Notes under the pieces: model-generated
Databases searched by the model: none
Told to the model about the DNA's origin: nothing
Seen by the model: only the letters and a program-made list of their open reading frames with translations
Part shown: positions 42,329 to 53,910 of the stretch, piece by piece
Position numbering within the stretch: the first letter of the stretch is position 1
How the letters are laid out: each line of letters starts with the position of its first letter
Assembly (NCBI GenBank): GCA_024516155.1
Contig: JAJJXM010000021.1
Location: 1 to 64,000 of the forward strand
Reading direction: 5' to 3'
From: Pyronema omphalodes
Lineage: Eukaryota; Ascomycota; Pezizomycetes; Pezizales; Pyronemataceae
Length of the DNA stretch: 64,000 nucleotides
Program-made: the position numbers and the translations under genes

Positions 42329-44117
42329 TTCTGCGTGTTGACCTAAGGTGCACTGATAGCTCCCATCTGCGACACAATCCAGATAATTTCGATTATTGTT
42401 TGTCCAACTAAACTACAATATATATTGCTTGTTTCGTTATCTTATAATTATGATTCTATAAGACATTCTTTTGCCTACCTGAGGTGCATTTGCTTTGTGA
42501 CTGGAAGTACGCAATAGAGCTGTCAGCATTGTTGGTTGCATCGCTGGGGTATTTTATATGTGCTCAAACTGATGATATTGGCTTCTCGGTGCAAAGACAT
42601 CGAGGGTTGACGAGACGGACAAAGAGCAACCGAGAGTGAGATAGCCATGATGAGAATGGTTCCATTTTTTGAGAATGTTATCGTAATGCAATTTTACAGC
42701 CTGGTTAGAATGAAAAAAGGATATCAATTGCAGCCCGTCGAAAACAGATAAAATAATGGAGTCACCTTTAGTAAAACCAAACTTAAAAAGTGTTGTCAAA
42801 TGAGCAACTACACCAATACAGGAATGAAGATGAAATAAAATGAACGTGAGCAAATACGAAATTCATCGGGGCTGGTAGTCAGGAACGATGACGCTTGTGC
42901 AATGCCTACATATCGGAAGAGTATGGCCGATTCCTCAACGGTTATGGTGTTGGACACTTAAGTGAGGTGCCCCCTAGCAAGGCTTAGCAAATGACCAATC
43001 TGCAACTTACCCTTACTAAACATCGAGTGATGTATTATAAGATGCGTCGTAAAGCAGCTCCGAGCTGAGCTGAGCTTGCCCTTCGCCTGCGCAGCTATTT
43101 TGCCTTCCGTCCTCGTAGCTATTTCGCCTGTCATCTTTGCATCTCTTTGACTTCTCTGTGCACAGTGATTTTGCCTCGACTCGATCCGGTAACATTGCTT
43201 ATCTAAAATGGTTGCTACTCTCTTGCATTTTCGGCGCCCAAGATCAATTCAAGGCAGAGATAACTGAGCCCAAGTATGTTCAAAACCCCTGTATTTTCGG
43301 TGGGCGGGGAAGTATTTGTCGCAGTGCTTGGCACGTCAGGACGTACCAAGGTACAGCATGGAATCACAATTGATTGGTTACATGTAATGACTAAGCTTAT
43401 GGATGGTTCAGAGCTTGGGAACGACGCGGTAAAAAATGATTATGTCCTGGTTTCAGCAGGAGTGGCGGCCTGATCAACATGGTATGGGAAAAACTTCGGA
43501 TCACCGAACATCTCTCGCCTCCCTGTCATTGAAACCAAAACTTGTCCCACTCTTGTCTCACCGGTCAATTTATCGTGTTTAACACTATAGCCACAATTGA
43601 GGGGAAAACAAATTTTTGGAAACCGCAGCATGCATATCCTACATCCTCGAGTAGATTGACGGAAGTTGATACTCATGAACATCATTTGTGTTTTCATCTG
43701 TCAATGAACACCATAGTTGAGATTCCTTCCATTTTCCCAGTGGTTTAACTAAACACCGCGCTTAGCTTCTTTAGGATCAGCTAAACCGATTATGTTGACA
43801 CAGTCGTGTACGCGCGTCTGATCAGACCTCAAGTGTACAGAGTCGAACTTTGGAGGCTACAGGCTCTAAAGAGATCGACCAAAAATCACTAGATTATTCT
43901 ATTTTGCCTTACATTATCTCATTGCGATTTTTTGACGATTTCCACGGACATCACGGGATGCTACCAACAGTTCTTTGACCGCAAATGAAGCTATGTAGGA
44001 TACTGAGCCTTGACTAACTGCAGTCAAGCTGACAAAGTAAATTCGAAGGTCATCTATGCAAGCTTGCGAGAATACGATGATGAGGGCGCAGTTCTCAAGG
44101 GGTTACCAATGTTTACT
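42329..44117. other. Foreign sequence without recognised genes
   Basis: Scanned on both strands. Only short open frames (for example 43276-43473) without domains. A tRNA-like A-box region near 42925-42965 lacks a B box. Confidence 0.35.
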
Positions 44118-44224
44118 GTATATCTCCCTCTGTAGATGCGTAGAGCTAGATCACCATCGTTCTCAATGAATACACTCTTCCACCTCCACCTTGCTCACGA
44201 ATTCCCGTTTCACAGTTGATGAGT
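44118..44224 (+). repeat. Decayed LTR end related to the short LTR element
   Basis: Aligns with the last ~110 bp of the 216 bp LTR: ctccctctgtagatgcgta, gatcaccatcg, ccacctccacct and tttcaca, followed by gttgatgag in place of the primer site ggttatgag. An old copy lacking the rest of the element. Confidence 0.55.
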
Positions 44225-45328
44225 GGTTGAAACCTATGACTCGGAATAAAGGCATCATGTTGTTGAATTTCCTCTGGGCTGAAACAGAAAGACTTGCGCC
44301 TATTTTGACGAAGACAAGGAAAAGCAAGGTTAAACATGCTACCGAAATCATAAAGTACGGCAGTAGTAGGAATCATGCCGGTTGATGCACTGCCGAGAAG
44401 ATGGCTGACCAAACCAGGTAAGCTGTCGAGATTATCAACAAGGCATCCGACCCTGATGTCCTTGCTGTCTCGGCTTTTACAACTCAAGCGGCCACCAAGA
44501 CGCGTAATGCGCTGAACACCAACCCATGTAGCAAGCCGCAAAGATGCGAGCCGCAGCATCTCACATGCAACGGTAGTGCACAACATCAACGTATGATTTT
44601 ACGGATCCGGCGATACTGAATTTCTTTTGGATCTACTATTGTATGAAACGGGTTTTGCCCGGAAGTGGCCTCTGGATATCAGGGCTCCGAAGGCAGCGCG
44701 GACGGAAAAAGAAACAGGGTAACAGGGCTGTTTGGCGACCAACTCTCTGAAGAGGAGATGAAGTTATGCAGAAATTGCTTTGCAATGCGAATCGTTGAAG
44801 CGCAACGACATTCCCAAAAAAAACAAAGTCAATGCTGCTGCAAGCCATCAAATAGTCTTTTACGCCATGTTTCACTACGCACGAGATAGCCGAAGAAATG
44901 TTGCCTCATCGCCCTAAGGCGCAGTATCTTCACGCCTAAAAAGACGTGCATGCATAAGCGCAGTTCGCTTATCTCGTGGGTCATTATCAATGGTCCTGCC
45001 GTCGAACTTTCCTTGCTTCAGTGCTGTTCATTCAGCCGCGCTATGTATTTTTGTTCGTGGGAGCACGGCTAAATGCTTTATCAGGGCGCTGCATCAACCC
45101 TTATAGGGCCTGGTCGTATCATACCCACCAACCTGGAAAGCTTGAGTATCAAATATTGATGGCGGGCACCGAGTAGTGATAGCACATGAGTAACCTGCAA
45201 TCCATCCGAAAGGATTCTTCAACCCTTGCAAGAGCAATGAATTTCATTCGTCAGTCCGAGTCCGGAGTTGCCTCGAGACGCTGTGTTTTTTCAATCGAAT
45301 CAATCGTTGCTGCAAATTTCCTATACCT
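44225..45328. other. Foreign sequence without recognised genes
   Basis: Open frames on either strand (for example 44146-44589 minus) show no motif or compositional support. No repeats recognised. Confidence 0.35.
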
Positions 45329-45422
45329 GTGCCTGAAGATGGTGGTGCCTCCGTAGGAGTGCCCCCGTTTGCTCATTCACGAGCGACTGGGGGTGGTGGC
45401 GCTAGCCACCATCTTTAGGCAC
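45329..45422. repeat. Long nested hairpin
   Basis: Arms gtgcctgaagatggtgg (45329-45345) and ccaccatctttaggcac (45406-45422) pair with one mismatch. Inside, tgcccccgt pairs with actgggggt, and gctcattcacgagc forms the tip. A gccattttaggcacgag fragment at 47228-47244 resembles the right arm. Confidence 0.6.
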
Positions 45423-45934
45423 GAGTAGGCCGGTTTCTAATATCTGCAAAAGTTTATCTTACACGCAGCTATAGGTTCTGCAGACACATGCTGTAACGAA
45501 ATTCCTACTGACGCAAATACGGCAAATAAAGCGTGTATTACAACCCCATCATGCTCCAAGTTTCCAACGCTTATGAACTTCATCGGTCGTGGCTGGTACC
45601 GGATGCAAAGGTGTGGAAATTGAGATTCAGTAGTGACAAGGCGAGGGGGACCCGGTATCGGGTAGATCCCTTCTTCTTTTCTTTTTCTGCTTGGGGTCTG
45701 GTAGGGACCGGCTATCTCTTTTCGTACTAACGCGATATTCCGGATGTAAAGTGATAGATCGGGTAATTTCACCAAGCCGTAGGCACTGCGGGGTTTCCCT
45801 ACTCGCCTCTGGGATTAGAGACGGGGACCTAAAGATGTATAGTAACACAGACTACGTCATAACCTTGCGGTTGGGAACGTTTAAAAATCAACCAATTAAT
45901 CGATCAATCAATCAGTCAATCAATGAATCACGCC
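45423..45934 (+). repeat. Probable LINE 3' relic with TCAA-type tail
   Basis: Ends gtcataaccttgcggttgggaacgttta followed by repeated (a)tcaatcaatcag units (about 45887-45930). Similar wording and tail occur at 15050-15101. Upstream there is no intact coding sequence. The boundary at the 5' side is uncertain. Confidence 0.4.
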
Positions 45935-47454
45935 GCTACTGCTGCTCAGAATGATGACATAATAGTTTCTTAGCGCAGAATGACCATGCCCCGAGCCATG
46001 CGTGAGCTCATTCATTCATGTAACCAGGCCAACGTGATTTGATGCTGCATCTTTGGAAGTCCTGGCATGTGAACCACTGTGACAACCTTTTGTCGCCCAT
46101 ACAAAAAACGAGGGTTTTTAATACAGCCTACATCATTTATCTCGGCCACACATTAACCTTGGGCACCGAAGAATCACTCTTCACGAGCGCTATTTTCCAT
46201 CTTCGGCGAGTGAATTCACGTTTTGTGTTGTTGTGGTGGTGTCGGAGCTCGGCGAAGTTTGATGTCAATTTTCGTTCGTGAGCGATGCAGGTCTCGTGTC
46301 CCCCGCTATACAGTTTGCAAATGCAGGGTAAGAATCTGGCCCGATTCCGAGATCCCTGAAATTCTTAATGACTGGTACTGTAACAGATGATTTGCATGAA
46401 CATGGATCCCTGGGAAGTGTCACCGCTGTCGTTGTTACAGCAATAGCTTCTGCCCCATCAGTCGGAGCAACGGCGAAACCCAATCCTACAAAATGACCTC
46501 ACATCTATTATGCAGCAGATCGTGGATCAAGTGAGTGACATAAAAGACTGTTTATTCCCGACCGAAAAATAATCTTCTGGCTCGGGTTATGCGTAGGAAT
46601 CCAGGCAATCGGAAAGATATAAGGAGAAACAATTTGAGGGGTGTCAATGAATTCAGCAACTTGTACAATGAAAAACGGATCGGCGATCACTTTGTTGCTG
46701 CATATAATGATCTGTCAATCGTTCCAGGATCGTGGAACAAAGATGATCCAGGTGACGTTAGTTTGGGAAGTCCAGAACACCAGGATCGAGATGAAGGGCA
46801 CCAAGCGTCGACATTTCGGAACGGTGGGCACACTATGACCTCATTCAATGCGGCCTCCACTGAATATTACCCAGCCCTAACCCTGCAGGCCGGCGAATGA
46901 CTGGCAATGTTGTGAAGATATATCTCAACCAATATGACAGGCAACAAATCGCAAACTTGTGGAACCCACCGCCTTACAGTAGGAAAAACTCTTTACGAAG
47001 ACTGCAGCAGGCTACCGAGCGTGTGTCGCAGTCACATGATGCACATTGCGAGTTTCGGTGCTCATCCTCGTATCAAATGATCTTCGCGGCGCCGGATTGG
47101 ATGTATGGCATGAGTGACTTAAGTACAACCAACTGCTGACTGGTCAACATGCGAAAGGTGTAGGTCATGAATGCATAAATGCCCATGGAATTATCAATTC
47201 TCATATCAAAAGACAGAGGCTAGCTCCGCCATTTTAGGCACGAGGAATGCGGGATTTTGCTGTCTAACCGAAATATGCCAGGACCTATGGTACTGTAGGA
47301 TGCTATCAAAATATGAAATTTGCTATCTTCTGCAGAACACCTGATGATGGAGTGATGGCATCTGAGGTGAATATAAGCGCTCACACAAGCCATGTGAAAT
47401 GATATCTTCAATCATCCACGTCTAAAACACCAGCCCTCCACAACAAACATCCAT
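45935..47454. other. Foreign sequence upstream of gene C
   Basis: No array homology. Open frames such as 46589-46900 overlap alternatives in other frames and show no domain. The last part acts, by position, as the upstream region of gene C and replaces the R5'/tRNA-like/upstream sequence found at the other three genes. Confidence 0.4.
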
Positions 47455-47470
47455 CAGATCCAACACCATC

Positions 47471-49775
47471 ATGGCGTCCGCAGCACAAGACAAACAGATA
47501 TCCGCCTTGTATTGGGAGTGTATTGAGGCGTTCCGACGTCTCTTCAAGCACATCCAAGAACACGGCGTAAACGGCAAAAAGGTCGACATTCCCGACAAGC
47601 TCGCCGGAGCACCGGGACAGCTACAGGTGTGGGCGGAGAATGTCGGAGCCCACCGCCGCAACAGCAAACTGTCGCTTGACTACAAGCTACGGGAGGCTTC
47701 ACGATACAGGGCGCATGTGAAGGTATTATTGGTGGATCTGAAGGTTGTGCTTGAAGAGGGTGAGTCTCAACTCTGGTAATCCGTTATCATGATGTCTTAT
47801 ATCTCCTTCGTAAGCCCACCGGACTAACGATGTCCAGCGCTGGGGCTATTGACTGGCGAGTTGAAGCCGCCACAAAAGAACGACAGTGCGGAATCGAGCG
47901 AACCAGGTGCTACTGACGATGATCCGGATTCCTCGGATGATGAACCGGAGGAAGATGTGATTACGGCAACGGCAGACGAGGTCGGACATTCTATATCCTC
48001 TCTTTTCCGACTCACTGCCAATATCCAAAATCTCGCATCCAGAGACCGCATGGAGAGGATTGAGAGAATCGATGTGTCTGCATTTGGGCCTTACGACATC
48101 AACCATGTCAGAGACAAATACGGACTCGCAGATGACGCTCAGTATCTGATCGAGAGGCTCGGGAAGGCAAATACTAAAAGGCGTCAGCTTCTGAAATACA
48201 ATGAACAGCACCACGACAAAATTGCTGGTCGACGCAGGGACGATACTGGAAACCCCGGGGACACAGACTCAACTACCGGAGACAAAGCTGATCACCAGGA
48301 TGTGAAGGGCAAAGGTGTGGACTTCCAGGATGTAGTTGGGTTCGCCGAAGAAGACTACTCGGTCGGAGAAGCCTCGACAACAATGCAAACCATAGTATCC
48401 ACAGTTTATGAGGGAAATGTACCCACCAGCTACGAGTACCATGAACGCGACGACGATGCTCGATCAGAAACCGGATTTACCGAGACATCGTACGCAACGT
48501 CAGTCGGCCCCACCTCCAGTTCCGATAAGCTGCGTGTTCCAGCTCCACCGAATGGGTATTCGGATGAGCCATTTCAATGTCCGTATTGTTTCAAGATTGT
48601 AACCCACGAAGGCAGCAACTATATGTCCTGGCAGTGAGTAGATTATCAATTCCTTCCCGTACAACTGGAGTTGGTGCTAATGAATGAATATCAGGAAACA
48701 CGTCTTTCGCGATATTCGTCCATACGTCTGCACGTTCCGAAACTGTTCACAGGCATCGCGTCTTTATTCGAGTCGCCACGAATGGTTCCATCACGAGTGC
48801 GAGTTCCATCGCCGCGAGTGGCCTTGTGAACATTGTGATGAGGTGTCGTCTTCCAGTCAAGCCTTCAAGGACCATATCACGAAAAGACATCGGCATCTTC
48901 TCGACATAGAGTCAATAGCTGTGATGGTAGACCGCAGCGAACGAGTCGTAGAATCGAGTCAACCGTGCCCACTTTGTCCAGAAACCCTGACGCCGAAACG
49001 CTTGCAACGTCATTTGGGAAAACATATGCAGCAGATCGCATTGTTTGTCCTACCCGGGTCGTTGCAGGAGGACGAAGAGGACGATGATGATAACGTAGAG
49101 GAAACGAAGGAAGAGGATATCGATGACGAAGATGACAATGGATCTGCAGAGTCCGATAATGGTAGCGACGAGCGTGGGTCAAAAGTGGAAGATGATGGTG
49201 GAGAATCAGCCGACCTACTTAGCGACAGCCAAAACGATTCAACTGAGTCTGAAACAGTGGTGAGCGAGGAAGAATTTTTCAAAGCTGCAAGAAGTGGGGA
49301 CACCGAGAAAGTAAACGCGGCACTGAAGCAAAGACATTTCGACGTCAATGCTATCGACCATGCCTCACTGTTCAAGGGAACTGCGCTTATGCAAGCATGT
49401 GATTTGAAGCGTGAAGAGATTGCGCATTTATTACTCGACCACAAAGAAATCCTTGTCAACTTGCAGGATAATTACGGATGGACGGCACTGATGTATGCAT
49501 GCAGAGATGGACTAGATTCAGTTGTAGCGAAGCTGTTAGCGCGGGATGATATTCAAGTCAACCTGCAGGCAAAGAACGGAATGCCGGCGCTGATGTGGGC
49601 ATGCTTGAATGGACATGAATCAATCGTTGCCAAGCTATTAGCGCGGGATGACATTGATACTCAGTTGAAACATGTGGACGGGAAGACTGCATACGATCTT
49701 TGCGATGATGGTATATCTGCTGAACTGAAAGAGAAGCTTAAGTCGCGTCGAAGGAGAGGCGGTTTGTTCCGTTAG
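47471..49775 (+). CDS. Gene C: AcuF-type zinc-finger / ankyrin protein with different upstream region
   Basis: Exons 47471-47759, 47838-48633 and 48695-49775; 721 aa; same intron phases as gene A. The first residues are MASAAQDKQIS instead of MATKTEDKQIS. From there the sequence follows the family, with all zinc ligands kept and DKLAGAPGQLQVWAENVGAHR intact. The 5' sequence is unrelated to that of the other copies, so expression may differ. Ankyrin surface residues are again different: ACDLKREE, DNYGWTALM, CRDGLD, AKNGMPALM and CLNGHE. Near 2/3 of exon 2, GRRRDDTGNPGD differs from GRRRDVAGxPGD of A, B and D. AATAAA is present in the 3' flank near 49864. Confidence 0.88.
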
Positions 49776-50439
49776 CAGGCGTCGTTGTGTTTCGCCCGAC
49801 TTTGGGTGTTTTGAGTGTTCAACAGGCTCCCTTTTCTTGACGGACTCATTTTGGTAGTTGTAGAATAAACTGTGTTTCAAAGCAAAATTGTCGCCTGGCT
49901 TCTTTGTCACGCGATGATACCAATCAATTTCTTTGGGAACTACCGCGATCCTCGTTCCTAACCACAACCGCCTGAACCGCCATGCCCAACGTAACGCTGA
50001 CGTCGTTTGATTTCTTCTGCGATTGTACGCTGCAGCAATACAGCACTTTTTCGACACCTTCATGAAGTCTCGCGGTGTGCTCGCGGTCGCCATGGAACTG
50101 AAGGAGAGAATAGGCCGCCGAGAGCGCTAATGTCGCAATTCTCTATCAGTCCTCACCGGCTGATGAAGTGTGGCGATATGGACATTTCGTTATCTAGAGT
50201 CAGGATCCTGGTATCGAGCAAAAGCGTCCGTTGCGTGGCAGTATCTGTGTACGACTAGAGAGATGGCGCTTCCTTCGGTTTTTATGAATACAAGGCCACG
50301 GAATATGTATCTTGAGTTGGTACCGGGGAATAAATGCGATTCTTTTTTTTGTAGCCTTCTGAATCATGTATAATTGTGGCTTCGTGTGTCTCATCAGGTT
50401 CACGTGCAGATATCATGCTTGCCACTAGTTCGCATGTCT
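49776..50439. other. 3' flank of gene C
   Basis: Collinear with the flanks of A, B and D. No gene. Confidence 0.45.
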
Positions 50440-50795
50440 CTTGTACCCTTGTCGAACATGCGTCATTGAAGCAATTTACAAAGCCATCACAACATACAAC
50501 AAAAACCTGCGGTTGATATCTATCCATAAGGTCATTACCACCGTTATCATTTGTGTCAACTTGGAGCGGGTGGCAGTTGTATCTTGGTGCGATCACGAAA
50601 TTCCGTTCGTGTGATATGGTGTGACATCATACACGTCTCAAGTTGTCGTGTACGTACACCCCGACTCGATGCGACGCGACGCGTGTCCCTGCAAGCGTGT
50701 TACGATACCACAGCCGGTCAGCTCGCTTAGCTCGCCTGTGCATTAGCCGCATCTGATAAGGGTCCAACAAATCTAAAGTGTGAATCACACAAGCA
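50440..50795. repeat. Block R3' downstream of gene C
   Basis: Diverged direct-repeat block with ttaccaccgttatcatttgtgt, gtggcagttgtat and gcgacgcgacgcgtgtccc. Gene C has no upstream partner block. Confidence 0.6.
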
Positions 50796-51000
50796 ACCGC
50801 AGTCTTGAACTCCACTGCTGGAGCGATGTTCTGTGTACAAGAAGATCTCTTGCGGTCACATACCGTCACTCATGTAAGACCCTCGCTGGACCGTCACCCC
50901 TGCCCAAAAAAGAGAAGAGACTGAGACCGTGGGTGCGCAGACAACACCTACCCGGCAGGCATAAATATGCGTTGCTGCAACCTGCTATTTCTGTGTGCCT

Positions 51001-51348
51001 ATGATATACCTTGCGGAATGGATCTGCATTCCTACAATACATCCTGGCAAAAGGAGGCTTAGCCTGCATCAAGCAAATGCGTCATCCTTGATCTGTGAGT
51101 ACAGAGGGGTGCCTGGCGAGATGCATTACGGTCATGTTACTTTACAATATCCTAGACGCCAAGCCATCATGGGACAGATATCAGGTGGCAGACAGAGGAT
51201 AAAGCTCATGCCCACAACTCGCGAGATCTTCAGGAAGCATCTGGGCTATAATGACGTCGTGGTGCTGGTAGAGATTACAGGCTTTCACATTCCGTTCGAT
51301 ATTCAGCGTATGGTTCTGAAGATTACTGACCAGTGCCATACGACTTAA
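51001..51348 (+). CDS. Candidate array ORF, 115 aa, unknown function
   Basis: ATG at 51001, stop TAA at 51346-51348. It reads MIYLAEWICIPTIHPGKRRL, then YPRRQAIMGQISGG, MPTTREIFRKHLGYND and ITGFHIPFD. The copy at 62577-62924 has the same length with several amino acid changes and no frameshift. The unit 1 copy is truncated (11992-12210) and the unit 2 copy is cut at 37061. No recognised domain. It lies 1.2 kb downstream of gene C on the same strand. It could be a real small gene or an untranslated repeat that stayed open because the copies are young. Confidence 0.28.
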   Translation: MIYLAEWICIPTIHPGKRRLSLHQANASSLICEYRGVPGEMHYGHVTLQYPRRQAIMGQISGGRQRIKLMPTTREIFRKHLGYNDVVVLVEITGFHIPFDIQRMVLKITDQCHTT

Positions 51349-52763
51349 GAGAACATACTGCATGTCACTGGGCTATGTCTTCATTCCAGTACTACACACG
51401 TACATTGCAGCGAGACATATTGTAGCATTCTACCACATCACTTCTGATCGTCTCCGCTCTGCCGTCATCTGGAACCTCGCTCTGCCACCCGATCTCAAGT
51501 CCTGAGGGCATCCAGGCCCATCGCGGCCAGAATCAGCATCTTTCAACCCCTCAATTGATCACCAGTGTCCGCCTCGTGTGCCCCCGCAGCTAGCGCTCAA
51601 TCTGTGTATGCAGTTCACAGCCGCATGTCATGCAGGGAAAACACGCCACTATCGGCTCGCTGCACAAGCGAACCCGAGCCCTTGACAACCACCCCTGCGC
51701 AACCCACTTCTCCGCCCTTCCATCACCAACGGTCCACCCACTCACTTTCCAGAAGACAAAAAAACAAAACTACAACGCTGTGTGTCACAGGCTATCCTGG
51801 TGCTTTGGCAAAGCCGTCGTGTTTGGAATCCGTTAAGATAGAGGCCAGATTCTTCTCCCGTAGATGGACCAATCCCAACCCCGACTCTCCGTCCATCACA
51901 ATTATTCATTGGTTGATTGAGCTGTCGTCCAACACCATGTATTTGACATGGATATTCTTTTCTCACCCGAAACTCGTCATAATCAGGCTTGGCTCCGGCA
52001 CTGCATCTATCTGTATATACGAGGAACTGTTGCCACGACGATACAGCCACACCCCTGACTAATATAAGGGCGCAGGCGCTCCGCAAAATGCGAAGCGTGC
52101 ATGGAGCAAAAACATTATGTAGACCGTACAGAATTTATTATGAGTGAAAATGAAACAGTGGTTATAAAATATGAACACACTATCAGGTCCGGTGAAGTAT
52201 CCATAGTTTATGTATCAGGTGAGTGTATCAGCCGAGTGTGGTGGAGAGGGCGGGCGAGGGGAGGGGGAGGGGAGGTTGAGGGGAGGGGGTGGGGAGGGGG
52301 TGGAATTTGGGGAAAACTTTGGTAGTATTTTGTGACTAACGGAGAATCTCGCGAGTTTGGGGCTCACGACAAATCAACATCACGGCATTGATGGAAATTG
52401 GGGCTTGGAAACCAACCGTCAAGTGACGACGAGTAAGGTTGTTTGTCTTTGTCTGTGTTATTCTTTAGTATAGAAATTGAAATTTCACGTTAGATAATAC
52501 GTCTTGAAATCAATAACTACCAGTATTCCTCGTGATATACATCTTATCTTCCCGGTTGAAACAAACCAGATTCCAGAAGTTCTCATCGTGCCTTGCAGTG
52601 TGTAGCTCATGCAATGTGATGTTCGTTCTAGCTACTCGTGCCAAGGTGGCGCTAATGCACCACCCCCGGTCACTGGGATACTCGTCACAAGAATACAGTC
52701 TTTACTGGGCCTTTGTATGTTTTGCTTGGAATTCTCTGTGATTTTCGTTACCAAAGTCGGGTT
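51349..52763. other. Gene-free left part of unit 3
   Basis: Includes a partial minus-strand repeat X (52000-52085) and a G-rich purine stretch at 52250-52320. The part 52430-52755 is almost identical to 970-1310 of unit 1. No gene. Confidence 0.4.
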
Positions 52764-53508
52764 TAGGGATGCACACGAGACGAGCGGCTCGAGACGAGAG
52801 TTCGAGCTTTAGTCTCGAGACCGACGAGACTAGATTTTCCCGAGACGAGACGTCTCGAGACTTTTTTCTCAAAAGCTCGAGATAAGCTCGAAACTTCTCG
52901 AGACTCAGGAAATATATGTGAAACTTTGGAAATAATCACAAAAAGAAAATAAAAAATATACATAATTCATGGAGTTTCAGATAGCATCAGAAGTCATACT
53001 GCGAGCTAGCAGGCTGAGTGCTAAGGTTGTTCTCATGTGAGAATTCTAATCCTGAAGAATGGGAATCGCTTGCTAGGCAAAACTACAACCGCAGTACTCC
53101 TCATCAAAAGTTGGAATGGACTCCCAGGGGTTTGTGATTGGGAGATGGAAGAGCACAAAGAACATGAAAATTCAGAAAGGCAATACTCGGAGGAAGTGTG
53201 ATTTTTTTGTACTTTTTTTATTTCCTGACTTACATATTTTGATGACTAGGAAATAGGGGATGTCGAAGAGGAAGGGAATTGGAAAATGCAATATTCGGAG
53301 GAATTGTAGTTTCTTTTTTGAGTTCTTTTATTTGTTCTTTTGAATTTTTCCAAGTTTTTATTTTTTATTTTTTTGTTTGGCAAAAAGTCTCGAGCGTCTC
53401 GCCGAGACGCTCGAGACGTCCCGAGACTTACGAGACCAAAATCCCACGAGACGAGACGTCTCGAGACCAAGCTCGATCTCGTCTCGTCTCGTCTCGTGTG
53501 CATCCCTA
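52764..53508. mobile_element. hAT-type non-autonomous DNA transposon (Ac-like ends), 745 bp
   Basis: Inverted termini TAGGGATGCACACGAGACGAG / complement, flanked by the exact 8 bp duplication gtcgggtt (52756-52763, 53509-53516). The uninterrupted target gtcgggttgcc is present in unit 1 near 1309. TAGGGATG ends and 8 bp duplications fit Ac-type hAT elements. Both subterminal regions are crowded with cgagacg/cgtctcg motifs on both strands. The interior is AT-rich with a short internal duplication (near 53165 and 53275) and no transposase. Confidence 0.92.
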
Positions 53509-53704
53509 GTCGGGTTGCCATATTTGGGCAGCTCTTCATTTTTACACAACCACAGTTTTCTACTTGAGACACTATTATCCGGACAAATCTTGATATCATG
53601 CCACAAAGCTTGCCAAAAGATAGCACGCATACAATTATTATCCTCAAAATTTTAAGAATACGATCCAGCAATTAGCTTCAAATAAACTTAAATATATTAT
53701 ATAC

Positions 53705-53910
53705 ATACAAACCACTACCTCCGTGTTTATTCTCCATAACCGCTGTATTTTTGCGGTGCCTTTCAACACTCTCTTAGATGTGCGCGTGCAATTATGTGGA
53801 GTACGTGCGCTGTGTTAGTCAGCTGTGCGGCTGCGTCGTTGTGGCAACAGTTCATTTATTATTTTCTGTCCCTCGTTTATACAGATTCATTGCCGTAATA
53901 CATAGGGAGG
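53705..53910 (+). repeat. Hybrid copy of repeat X at a deletion junction
   Basis: The first part matches the copy upstream of the HeLo-like fragment (1505-1650). From tattttctgtccctcgtttatacag on it matches the copy downstream of it (2425-2490). Everything between, including the HeLo-like sequence, is missing. Confidence 0.65.

Larger units (their letters stand above)
47455..51424. repeat. Partial array unit with gene C and its 3' flank
   Basis: Homology to the other units begins around the start codon of gene C (caccatcatggc) and continues through R3' and the spacer ORF into unit 3. The whole left ~7 kb of a normal unit is missing. Confidence 0.75.

Noticed and set aside
42920..42970. tRNA-like wording (ggccgattcctcaacggttatggtg)
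   Set aside because: There is no B box or acceptor pairing downstream, so no tRNA call is justified.
48684..48694. Possible alternative start for gene C exon 3 (frame opening inside intron 2)
   Set aside because: The frame is open only by chance in this copy. The intron borders are conserved in all four genes and splicing gives the zinc-finger continuity.
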